Shown one piece after another: positions 16,701 to 18,901 of a DNA stretch of 26,648 nucleotides; position 1 is the stretch's first letter, and every line of letters starts with the position of its first letter. The stretch spans positions 1-26,648 of the IMG/VR virus record IMGVR_UViG_3300042924_002253, one strand, 5' to 3'. The DNA comes from a virus. The translations under genes and the position numbers were made by a program. The notes beneath the pieces were generated by a model, which was not told where the DNA came from, did not search any database, and saw nothing but the letters and a program-made list of their open reading frames with translations.

Positions 16701-18859
16701 CAAACTCTTGGAATCATATTGCATTTACAAGACAAGGATCTACAGTAAAATTATATACAAATGGAATTTTAAACTCGTCAACTGGTAGTGGTTCATATAA
16801 TATTACTGGTAATTATTTTAGAATTGGTAGAAATTATTTTAGTTCAACATCTATGTTTACAGGATACATAAGCAACTTTAGATTATTAATAGGTGAAGCT
16901 TTATATACTGGAAACACTTATACTGTTCCAACTTCAGCACCAGGTTTAAATGCAAATACTGCTTTACTACTGTGTGCAGCAAATACAGCAATTGATTCTT
17001 CAAATAATAATGTTTCAGTAACATTATTTGGAAATTCAGCTGTTTCTAGTTTGCAACCATTTGGATATCCAGAAGTTACTGGCATATCAGCAGGTGCAAA
17101 TACTTCTGCCTTTGTTACACAGAATATTGTTTTAACAACAGGATTAAATACTGGATCACAGTTAGGTGATTTGTCAGCTACAAATAGAACAACTCCTGTT
17201 GTTGTAGCACAATCAGGAAATACTGTAAGTGCTGGTGCAAATAATACTTTCTATATTGCAACAAACAATTATCTATATGGTTGGGGTTCTGTCACCGCAA
17301 ATAACGGAACAATTGGTGATGGTACCACAATCAGCAAATCTTCACCCGTTTTAATTGCGACAAGAGCATCTTGGTCAATAGTGTCATCTGCAAATGATTA
17401 TACACTTGGTATATTAACTACTGGTGCATTGTATGCCTGGGGTAAAAACAATTTTGGCCAACACGGTGATGGCACAACTCTTGCAAAATCTTCAACAGTA
17501 CAAATAGGTACATCTTCATGGTCATTTGTTTCTGCTGCTGCAAATAATGTTGCAGCATTAAGTTCAAATAAAATTTTATTTACATGGGGTAGAAACAATT
17601 TTGGTCAATTAGGTGATGGAACAACAATAGATAAATCTTCACCTGTACAAATTGGTACTTCTTCTTGGACATCAGTAAGCATGAATGATCATGCTTTAGC
17701 AACAACAATTGATGGAGCATTATTTGCATGGGGTTCAAATGAATATGGTTCACTCGGTGATAATACTATAACAGACAAATCTTCACCAATTCAAATTGGT
17801 ACATCTTCATGGACTTTTGTTGATGCTGGATTTAAAGGATCATTAGCTATAGATGCACAAGGAGAATTATTTGCGTGGGGTTTAAATAATGTTGGTCAAT
17901 TAGGTTTAGGTAATTTGTCAAATAAATCTTCACCAATTCAAGTTGGTACAACATATAAAGGTTATACTCCATATTCATGGACATCTGTAAGTGTTGGTGA
18001 TTTTAATACTGTTGGTTTAACTTCAGAGGGTTCACTATATACTTGGGGTGTTGGTACTGTAGGTGTCCTTGGTGATGGTACGACAGTTTCTAAGTCTAGA
18101 CCAGTTAAAATTGGCAATTCTTCTTGGTCATTTATATCTGCTGGCCCATCACACGTTGCTGCAATTGACACAAATTCTGCGTTATATGCATGGGGATTAA
18201 ATGCTTCTGGACAATTAGGTAATGGTACCACAGAAAACAAATCTTCGCCGGTTGCTGTTATAGCACATGATAATACAGTTTCTTGGAAATATGTTTCTGC
18301 TGGATTCTCAGCAACATCTGCAATTTCTTCGAATAATTTATTATATGTTTGGGGTACCAGCACAGGCAATACTGGCATATTAGGACTAGGAACTTCCATA
18401 ACTGCCAGGTCATCCGCTGTGCAAATTGGCACTTCTAGTTGGACTATGGTTAATGCGGGCTTTGGAACAATGGTAGGTCAAACTGCATATGGTAATTTGT
18501 ATGGTTGGGGCAATAACGTAGTAGGTTTAATTAATCAATATGGTCCAGGAAACTATGGTTATGGTGCAACAAACAATGCCATATTCACACCAGAACAAAT
18601 TGGCATTTTAAATCAAATAAGTCCAACAATAATTGCGGCAGAAGGTGAAGGCACATTAGTGATGGGAGTAGATAGTTCCGGAATAACTCATGTATTGGGT
18701 GCAGGATTAAATGATAGTGGCCAATTAGGAAATGGTACCATTGTAAATAACAATTATTTGGAAGTTGTATATAAAGGAAACAATAGAGCACAACTATACT
18801 CTGGTGCAAATACAGCTTACAGAATCGGCGAACAAGGTAATACATCGATTATTATCTGA
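2..18859 (+). CDS. Giant RCC1-repeat / LamG-domain surface or fibre protein (5' end outside window)
   Basis: The frame is open from the first bases, so the start lies upstream; the in-frame TTG at 149 is internal to a repeat and is not the true start. At least 6,285 residues are encoded without a stop or frameshift. About 74 units of 49-55 residues follow the pattern L(Y/F)xWGxNxxGQLGDGTT...SPVxI..SWxxVSAGxxHTxAI, typical of RCC1 beta-propellers. Ten LamG domains of about 200-250 residues interrupt them. Each has an FDGxGDYL-like start, (D/E)FT(I/V/L)E.W, W.H(I/F/V)A..R, VNG and, in most, a SNLRIVKGTALYT-like signature. Composition is rich in Asn, Ser, Thr and Gly, with few Cys. No transmembrane helix or enzymatic motif was seen. 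It sits immediately before glycosyltransferase genes and phage genes 13-17, where T4 has gene 12 and wac, so a virion-exposed host-recognition role is inferred. The family calls are firm; the function is not proven. Confidence 0.9.
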   Translation, partial: AHIGLSTQGRLYTWGTNAVESSYSPKPLSSSNSFTTVAAGDSHFVAISTLGELYSWGKPGSSLGFGDTLGRTTPTQLGTNSWTFVAAESNHTFAISTTGALFAWGNNELGQLGDGTTIDKDSPVQIGSSSWSTVSTSHSHTAGITSTGSLFTWGYNATGQLGDGTTISKSSPIQVGSLSWTTVSAGEDHTAGIQAFGLFAWGNNVAGQIGDSSVGSKSSPTKIGSLSWGKVAAGRQFTAATLQVSGALYTWGRNNEGQLGAGTTVNRSSPVQVGLLSYTFVSADDKIGTVFTIQTTGALYGWGNSAFSIGDGYLTSRSSPVAISTPNAAYIYTWTSPLAGGFNSGGFTIDTSNLYIWGNNATGQIGDATTTSKSSPVLTNSTLSWKEVKLGATHTAALTMDGVLFTWGRNAAGQLGTGTTVNRTTPLIALPNTLQIIEGVEPVRWVNQKNWSNVYVGQDSTYVLFKDSVNEQTGLGDKLFGLGLNATGQLGDNSTLSRSSPVLVNAWDRARDRFSSFTSVSSGLNHSAALTSNNIIYTWGSNATGQLGDKSLVTRSTPVAVSNNFYYTKNSIFFRGTDTADHYDYLAPSGNNVVFDLGYNDFTIEAWFYLTVAPLTAAAGGTTYDSNRVIIQFGEVGNPYPPSDFAIYVDSNLSLKAVAISQFNPTLSTPSNFIVLNNWYHVAVTRQSNTHTLFVNGVSYGSANYPHAIRNRPNQPTIGQGHYDPGQGVPSNNGYSNWRGFISNLHIVKNQVLYSNTSSSRASFEPPKEIVKNANTILLITGDGSANNNIIDASNNQFTITRAGERFDGSFKIKPYVAGAHFNKVVAGSSHTVGLSTTKNLYTWGGNASGQLGDGTVTTRSSPVQISVNSIYELGRWNDISINNLTTAGKIYSNTTTLNTSIGYSGNNALFAWGSGVSGMVGDGFTLNRNSPVAITSLTASNTTNNSVFFDGNGDYLTVTTTANTQLRTSDFTIEAWIYYSKPNPNTTDDRDYRIVSLGGSIELYIYNSASPSDTDRIKYYNGNNDRITSSIALTSNAWSHIALSRQSSNTRMYINGSIAGYWSVDSSDINPTFIDIGVDRGTLLRNFYGYISNLRILKGTALYTTQSFTVPTTGLTAISNTVLLTCQSSTIVDNSTANNGTSYRVVTTGNAVARGFNPFTSSEWNIVTPGLANITGNTMYAWGLNAQGQVGDGTTVNKSTPVQIGSDYELRDVSFSLVSSGKNDRVAYAVGANTGNLYAWGTNVYGEIGLPFTGNSQSAKLLLPQLSQSSEILYRQSSWKHISAGTSFAVAIKADDSSLWAWGVNTVGQLGDGTTVNKSSPTLISANTKWKEVSAGLSHAIAINSSNRLYAWGLNSTGQLGDGTTINKSAPVLLSAGATYQSYSNFFNGNGDMIAVPDSASFTLGTNDFTLEYWVRHDVVPLTQVLTASQWEISSRPDTNSSIGTGISNKKLYGSLAYNNSTDQTSLMATTTIQDYTWYHFAFVRSGNTFKVYVNGVNEATLSDFAVSINDSNLSWVIGQRRNGTMRFGGHISNLRLVNGTAVYTSNFTPPTSALTAIPNTVLLTCQSSTFIDNSPYNHIVSATGTPIATNSVTPYAIANTGLEFNIVSAGASHSVALISNANTYGNFYTWGGNASGQLGGGTTVNRSTILPVPTSRIYSSWKAISVGQSHALAIRSSDGALFAWGLGSSGQLGDGTTVAKSWATKIGVSSWSVVSAGLAHSAGITTAGVLFTWGINSTGQLGDGTTINKSSPVNLGPNWSTVNAGFSHTIGTTSSNNQVYVWGGNASGQLGDNTLVNKSTPTILTGHTAIVTSAGATNSGTVAANNSLYVWGLNSSGQVGDGTTVNKSSPVRINEIYGNWSWKVIAASSNHIVAIRHDDTLWAWGLNSSGQLGDGTTINKSAPVQISIGTSWRDVAAGLIHTVAIAANNALFAWGSSSTGQLGDGTTVSKSLPVKIGTLSWTSVNVSESSTASLGITTTANLFTWGVNTVGQLGDGTTINRSSPVQIPARVGLYSWSAISSGSSHSIAIRSNDSSLWGWGLNSGGQLGDGSTINKSSPVLIDSGSWLRVAAGLNFTYAIAANNSLFAWGTNGTTYQLGDGTSVSKSRPVRLTTVVGSWTSVYASLSSTTGAGLLSNNALYMWGTNTVGQLGDGTTVNKSVPVRIADPETLISVSVGNSHTAGVLANNTVYAWGLNSTGQLGDGTTINKSRPVKVDTLESFSLVSAGIAHTLGLLTSNNTILSWGSSATGQLGDGTTINKSRPVKISSTSSFTNLSAGASHSSAVDSVGNLWLWGGNASAQLGDGTTVNKSSPVQVGYFASWSIINSGISNSSAIDTDGNLWLWGNNGAGALGDLTVVAKSHPVLLRSLNFAANGSQSWTSASIGFTHVTALQSDGSLWTWGFNGQRQLAQGPNDLVNRSSPVRVNTQSWTKVDTGVAHTLAISANNTLYAWGNNTTYQLGDNTLTNSGLPIDAKFANQLTPVNVNSSNNSLVLRGSTNYLMTTANDNLHPGQSGSEFTVECWIYPILTGFFYNVGFTSGTFANALMCQWDQSTGKFYFAQETTTSAVIAHSLTSTNTFTGNTWHHFAVVKSTDNVYRMYINGQLESQNTYTGTTTTGNIANFGGRNLAAGSLVGTQAATAYISNFRFTKSALYTANNQHPTQSLEPVANTHLLMFSADSYKDRSNNNIVFNTISGKMMLTGFSPWTTSNNSFINISAGGSHSMGVTSSNNLIVWGGGASGQLGENAILTRNIPVFVESPVHYRPNTSWSIVDAGISNSAAIDSYGNLFIWGQSPQGQLGDGTTVAKSSPVLVFTRNANTDFSGTWKDISIGGTHTAAITSANGLYVWGLNSSFQLGIGDGSTVGRSLPVLFSNNIIDVTAGSAQTLAVRENNELLGWGLNTSGQLGDNTLVNKSVPVVIGSSYTIVSSGLTTTLAISSNNSLYGWGVGTAGQIGDGTAVSKSAPVWAAGAAENYEFAEYSSWSFADASSTGNHTVGILNGTLYAWGLNSQGQLGDGTTLSRSAYNAVSTTQNQNPWYMAKVGGSHTVAIANNRTIWTWGLNSSGQLGDGTTINKSLPAQIGSQTFSTYSGFFDGSGDYLEVSNNSVLNFGTQDFTIEFWTYISSTQTNDFRFFVKRQFEDSASGTYGLVWYTTGELKFSQIINGETPQVLTSNANVTKGAWHHIAVARSVGILKIFVNGVEKGSGSWTTNVNNPYVLTIGDGKDPSNNLLKGYITNFRILKGTALYTVNFATPTSALTAIANTSLLTLNSPTLTDTSGNGLTITKFGNVTLVNNFAPSVFATGGTSYGALTIDSEYLLANTVAAGDSHTLTINDKGRLYAWGLGTSGQLGDGTAVSKSSPVLVSTESGNTQYYWSDISAGSATNYAITANTAKNHLFAWGLGTSGQLGDNAITSKSAPVIVAKGFPSGNSIEKIVTTKFTAHLLDHSGGVFSVGDLSGTAQGLIGDTTVIGKTSPVIVPTLANSLIKDIVAGNRHIAAISANNSLYIWGSNANGQLGKYNLSIPFVNSPVNVGTFAKKYYSWKSIGLGQNHILGVREDGSLWSWGNNAQGQLGDGTTIAKSSPVLIGTSTWTSVSAGQYYSAGVSSNGAMYMWGLNTSGQLGDYTVLNKSTPAILKVGTANTGSVYFEASGNLILNTANTNSSLDLPGDFTIEMWMNSANPIGVAGGTNRMLLQRFGSSPTGSDGQWALILPGGLQMTGGVAFIYGNNQAGSGTGYGYIAVQEPNATKLSMNTWYHIAVTRSASTLRLFIDGNIVSTNNSFNINLTNDEILDIGGQYRYSNWSRYAGFISNLRIVKGEALYTANTTPPQSRLTATANTVLLVLQDDVVTDASNNKFILTQSGIVSGTGQYFNPGYNPFLNAANNISSVSLRNTHTAAISNNTLYMWGINTSGQLGNGITITRSYPTTVHTELTPISYDSWKVISTSSSNSHTIAIRSIDSSLWAWGNNQFGQLGDGTTVSKSTPVRIGFSSWTAVSAGNNATGAVATDGYAYTWGLNNSGQLGDGTTVNKSSPVVVPKPFIPFYNKNGIYFDGVGDYLTVTANSNIDILSTDFTVECWFNSLANAGVSNQRTLGAQWRQTAGLTGWILSLRPGNTIGFSFGAFSEATNLFNSTTTWTVGKWYHVAVTRKNRKFSMWINGRLETAAFTTATRATIAVNTTFGNYLNSTGVFPATGNDDFNGYIANFHIVKGTALYDASFIPSANVTLTANSTLLIGHSNTITNGANTILTLTTSGNVSNANVISVLADWSNEYVSISSGNNHMMAIDKSGGLYAWGNNVIGQIGDGTTISRSTPTYVTAYAPTTYDSWKVISASNLANGHVLAIRSLDSSLWGWGNNSSFQLGDGTTISKSSPTLLNSSRSWKSVSAGNYHSIALAETGGLYAWGNNAFGQIGDGTTVQKTSPIQIGSSSWSIVSAGFNTTIATKSDFALFGWGLNNSGQLGQGDTINRSSPVQIAAAGVYSSWKSIATGRFHTLAIRNSDSSLWAWGYNGNGQLGDNTTVTKSYPVQIDSGSWISVGAGWQHSIAAAANGAVYAWGWNTSGQLGDNTSVSKSTPTAISTLINPPRLLQTNNSFYMNGGGTYIKIADDTNRSNTLYPQLRPSGDFTLEMWVYLTANNTSIGSLYTYGSSMYWPGAPTSSIGIQLEYNLGRIYIRSTGATYTANFPANRTLETNRWYHIALVRNSNTLTAYVDGQAGASVSSATGRIDPIAADYRDSNTAIWLSIKSFPEGPGGRTYSTNYYNQIRFVSNSAVYTANFTPSTSELGNITNTQLLIKQKANTLYDASNNSFIVYNKNGSNFDSGSEFNNPAGAIFATSFSPFSNPLSANAIFVTAGGNSSAYISNTNILMVWGEGNYGQLGTNTTITRVLPSAVGDETWKFINFGKSALHTSAITTSNIIYTWGYNLYGQLGDGTTVSKSTPVLTNLSTLEMSESSLGQFHSVAKSANNNVFAWGYNAFGQLGDGSFTNRSRPVKIGNISLRTNDTNYNSIRYYSSQKHTAYFNVTGLSVSPSRSLTVECFVYLRDEDIGGPIVTHINNGSLQNALFLSLTSSANTSTPSSSTSVDNLYPWVGYCTNTNSPSTNWFGVGALNPITKNVWHHIAGVYSANTGEISIYVNGTKDNSITRNWGSYTTEAGQQFRLGRNDQSSVNDAITFKGNISNFRLILGNTLPYFGSTYTVPTAPLTSTSGGNTIFVSAQSDRFVDNSNGTYQLIPEIISGTFNPQITGENPFTTQYTPLSDTMTVGAGRFYSGAVTNAGQLFMWGYNGLGYLANNSTETLEYPEKIIGTTTWSKISLGEEAVTAVASNGSIFTWGSGQQDEFQSYFATYQLGDGTSYRSTPSMISSTNENSAYFVYDSWIYISAGANNIAAITTSNTLYTWGNNIFGQIGDGTTLSRSNPAQISSSWKAVSVGGSHMIAVDYTNKLYAWGNNRFGQVGDGSTINKSFPVAVALTYSTSVLNPGLNNSIYFDGNLDYADTNANSSTVIGTNDYTIEAWIYPTASANTFNPSQYVFSNDELTANYNNSTRRIDFTNVGAFDIFGTEQLTANSWNHIAFTRQGSTVKLYTNGILNSSTGSGSYNITGNYFRIGRNYFSSTSMFTGYISNFRLLIGEALYTGNTYTVPTSAPGLNANTALLLCAANTAIDSSNNNVSVTLFGNSAVSSLQPFGYPEVTGISAGANTSAFVTQNIVLTTGLNTGSQLGDLSATNRTTPVVVAQSGNTVSAGANNTFYIATNNYLYGWGSVTANNGTIGDGTTISKSSPVLIATRASWSIVSSANDYTLGILTTGALYAWGKNNFGQHGDGTTLAKSSTVQIGTSSWSFVSAAANNVAALSSNKILFTWGRNNFGQLGDGTTIDKSSPVQIGTSSWTSVSMNDHALATTIDGALFAWGSNEYGSLGDNTITDKSSPIQIGTSSWTFVDAGFKGSLAIDAQGELFAWGLNNVGQLGLGNLSNKSSPIQVGTTYKGYTPYSWTSVSVGDFNTVGLTSEGSLYTWGVGTVGVLGDGTTVSKSRPVKIGNSSWSFISAGPSHVAAIDTNSALYAWGLNASGQLGNGTTENKSSPVAVIAHDNTVSWKYVSAGFSATSAISSNNLLYVWGTSTGNTGILGLGTSITARSSAVQIGTSSWTMVNAGFGTMVGQTAYGNLYGWGNNVVGLINQYGPGNYGYGATNNAIFTPEQIGILNQISPTIIAAEGEGTLVMGVDSSGITHVLGAGLNDSGQLGNGTIVNNNYLEVVYKGNNRAQLYSGANTAYRIGEQGNTSIII
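1709..2440 (+). other. LamG domain 1
   Basis: It begins NSIFFRG and contains DFTIEAWFYL, WYHVAVTRQ, LFVNG, GFISNLHIVKNQVLYS and a closing DASNNQFTI motif. It is one of the more diverged copies: KNQVLYS replaces KGTALYT. Boundaries are approximate. Confidence 0.8.
2441..2833 (+). repeat. RCC1 repeat block B (2 units)
   Basis: Units LYTWGGNASGQLG and LFAWGSGVSGMVG. This is the shortest spacer between LamG domains. Confidence 0.8.
2834..3480 (+). other. LamG domain 2
   Basis: NNSVFFDGNGDYL start, DFTIEAWIYY, WSHIALSRQ, YINGS, GYISNLRILKGTALYT, then VLLTCQSSTIVDNS. Boundaries are approximate. Confidence 0.85.
3481..4150 (+). repeat. RCC1 repeat block C (4 units)
   Basis: Units MYAWGLNAQGQVG, LYAWGTNVYGEIG, LWAWGVNTVGQLG and LYAWGLNSTGQLG. 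The third is the first example of the SSWK...DDSSLWAWG unit subtype. Confidence 0.8.
4151..4810 (+). other. LamG domain 3
   Basis: YSNFFNGNGDMIAV start, DFTLEYWVRH, WYHFAFVRS, VYVNGV, HISNLRLVNGTAVYT, VLLTCQSSTFIDNS. It shares a 21-nt exact DNA match with LamG 2 (3361-3381 and 4681-4701), suggesting recent duplication. Confidence 0.85.
4811..7468 (+). repeat. RCC1 repeat block D (17 units, the longest run)
   Basis: Seventeen units without a LamG insertion, about 886 residues. Within it, units recur as a triplet beginning SWKxI...IRxxDxxLWAWG near 5577 and again near 6042, 465 nt (155 codons) apart. The units LWLWGGNASAQLG, LWLWGNNGAGALG and LWTWGFNGQRQLA near the end are atypical. Confidence 0.85.
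7469..8123 (+). other. LamG domain 4
   Basis: NNSLVLRGSTNYL start, EFTVECWIYP, WHHFAVVKS, YINGQ, AYISNFRFTKSALYT, HLLMFSADSYKDRS. Boundaries are approximate. Confidence 0.8.
8124..9268 (+). repeat. RCC1 repeat block E (7 units)
   Basis: Units include LIVWGGGASGQLG, LFIWGQSPQGQLG, LYVWGLNSSFQLG, LLGWGLNTSGQLG and IWTWGLNSSGQLG. Confidence 0.85.
9269..9900 (+). other. LamG domain 5
   Basis: YSGFFDGSGDYLEV start, DFTIEFWTYI, WHHIAVARS, IFVNGVEKG, GYITNFRILKGTALYT, LLTLNSPTLTDTSGN. A canonical copy. Confidence 0.85.
9901..10930 (+). repeat. RCC1 repeat block F (6 units)
   Basis: Starts with two nearly identical units (LYAWGLGTSGQLG and LFAWGLGTSGQLG) that also match at DNA level. The third unit, near 10355-10405, is degenerate (VFSVGDLSGTAQGLIG) and lacks the core WG. 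Confidence 0.8.
10024..10234 (+). repeat. 37-nt exact direct repeat pair within block F
   Basis: Positions 10024-10060 and 10198-10234 are identical over 37 nt, at a spacing of 174 nt (58 codons). Recombination between the copies would delete or add one in-frame RCC1 unit. Confidence 0.9.
10931..11644 (+). other. LamG domain 6
   Basis: TGSVYFEASGNLIL start, DFTIEMWMNS, WYHIAVTRS, LFIDGN, GFISNLRIVKGEALYT, VTDASNNKFIL. Contains a Gly-rich loop around 11125-11225. Confidence 0.85.
11645..12142 (+). repeat. RCC1 repeat block G (3 units)
   Basis: Units LYMWGINTSGQLG, LWAWGNNQFGQLG (the IRSIDSSLWAWG subtype) and AYTWGLNNSGQLG. Confidence 0.8.
12143..12796 (+). other. LamG domain 7
   Basis: KNGIYFDGVGDYLTV start, DFTVECWFNS, WYHVAVTRK, MWINGR, GYIANFHIVKGTALYD, STLLIGHSNTITNG. 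Confidence 0.85.
12797..13774 (+). repeat. RCC1 repeat block H (6 units, two triplets)
   Basis: Two SWK...IRxxDSSLWxWG units (near 12978 and 13447, about 469 nt apart) divide the later part into groups, the second ending in VYAWGWNTSGQLG just before LamG 8. Confidence 0.8.
13775..14530 (+). other. LamG domain 8 (diverged)
   Basis: NNSFYMNGGGTYI start, DFTLEMWVYL, WYHIALVRN, AYVDGQ, then IRFVSNSAVYTANFTP instead of the usual NLRIVKGTALYT, and TLYDASNNSFIV. The longest linkers and a distinctive Gly/Ser-rich face near 13930-14000. Confidence 0.75.
14531..15019 (+). repeat. RCC1 repeat block I (3 units)
   Basis: Units LMVWGEGNYGQLG, IYTWGYNLYGQLG and VFAWGYNAFGQLG. Aromatic residues replace the usual small residues in the NxxGQ loop. 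Confidence 0.8.
15020..15766 (+). other. LamG domain 9 (most diverged)
   Basis: YNSIRYYSS replaces the FDGxGDYL start. SLTVECFVYL, WHHIAGVYS, IYVNGT, NISNFRLILGNTLPYF and RFVDNSNGTY identify the fold. Boundaries are approximate. Confidence 0.7.
15767..16450 (+). repeat. RCC1 repeat block J (4 units)
   Basis: Units LFMWGYNGLGYLA, IFTWGSGQQDEFQ (with a 9-residue loop extension before YQLGDG), LYTWGNNIFGQIG and LYAWGNNRFGQVG. Confidence 0.8.
16451..17071 (+). other. LamG domain 10
   Basis: NNSIYFDGNLDYADT start, DYTIEAWIYP, WNHIAFTRQ, LYTNGI, GYISNFRLLIGEALYT, LLLCAANTAIDSSNN. Confidence 0.85.
17072..18856 (+). repeat. RCC1 repeat block K (11 units) and C-terminal cap
   Basis: The block starts with a degenerate unit (VLTTGLNTGSQLG) and ends with two irregular ones, LYGWGNNVVGLIN and THVLGAGLNDSGQLG. 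It is followed by about 45 non-repeat residues ending GEQGNTSIII. The tail has no recognised domain and may close the last propeller. Confidence 0.8.
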
Positions 18860-18874
18860 CATATATAATATATG
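18860..18874. promoter_or_regulatory. AT-rich palindrome containing TATAAT, possible promoter of the glycosyltransferase genes
   Basis: A perfect inverted repeat with 7-bp arms (CATATAT and ATATATG) around one base sits directly after the giant gene's stop codon. It contains TATAAT at 18864-18869 and resembles, but does not match, the T4 late box TATAAATA. No -35 element is seen at the expected distance. Chance is possible in such AT-rich DNA. Confidence 0.3.
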
Positions 18875-18890
18875 GTCTTTATTTGATTAT

Positions 18891-18895
18891 AGGAG
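18891..18895 (+). promoter_or_regulatory. Ribosome binding site AGGAG for the GT-B/methyltransferase gene
   Basis: AGGAG lies 6 nt before the ATG at 18902 and supports that start. It is the clearest Shine-Dalgarno in the glycosyltransferase cluster. Confidence 0.75.
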
Positions 18896-18901
18896 ATTTA
18901 G

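Noticed and set aside
17962-18432. 156-residue antisense reading frame
   Set aside because: Shadow of RCC1 block K, showing the same periodic reverse-complement pattern.
149-18859. Giant gene starting at position 149
   Set aside because: The codon there is TTG inside an RCC1 unit, and the same frame continues upstream with good repeat sequence (LYTWG, VAAGDSH) to the window edge.
2-18859. Eukaryotic RCC1 guanine nucleotide exchange factor function
   Set aside because: Only the propeller repeat is shared. The context is a phage structural operon, and RCC1-type repeats are used widely as scaffolds.
2-18859. Tandem repeats as a CRISPR array or noncoding satellite
   Set aside because: The repeats are about 150 nt, diverge mainly at the DNA level, keep frame and encode a conserved protein pattern.
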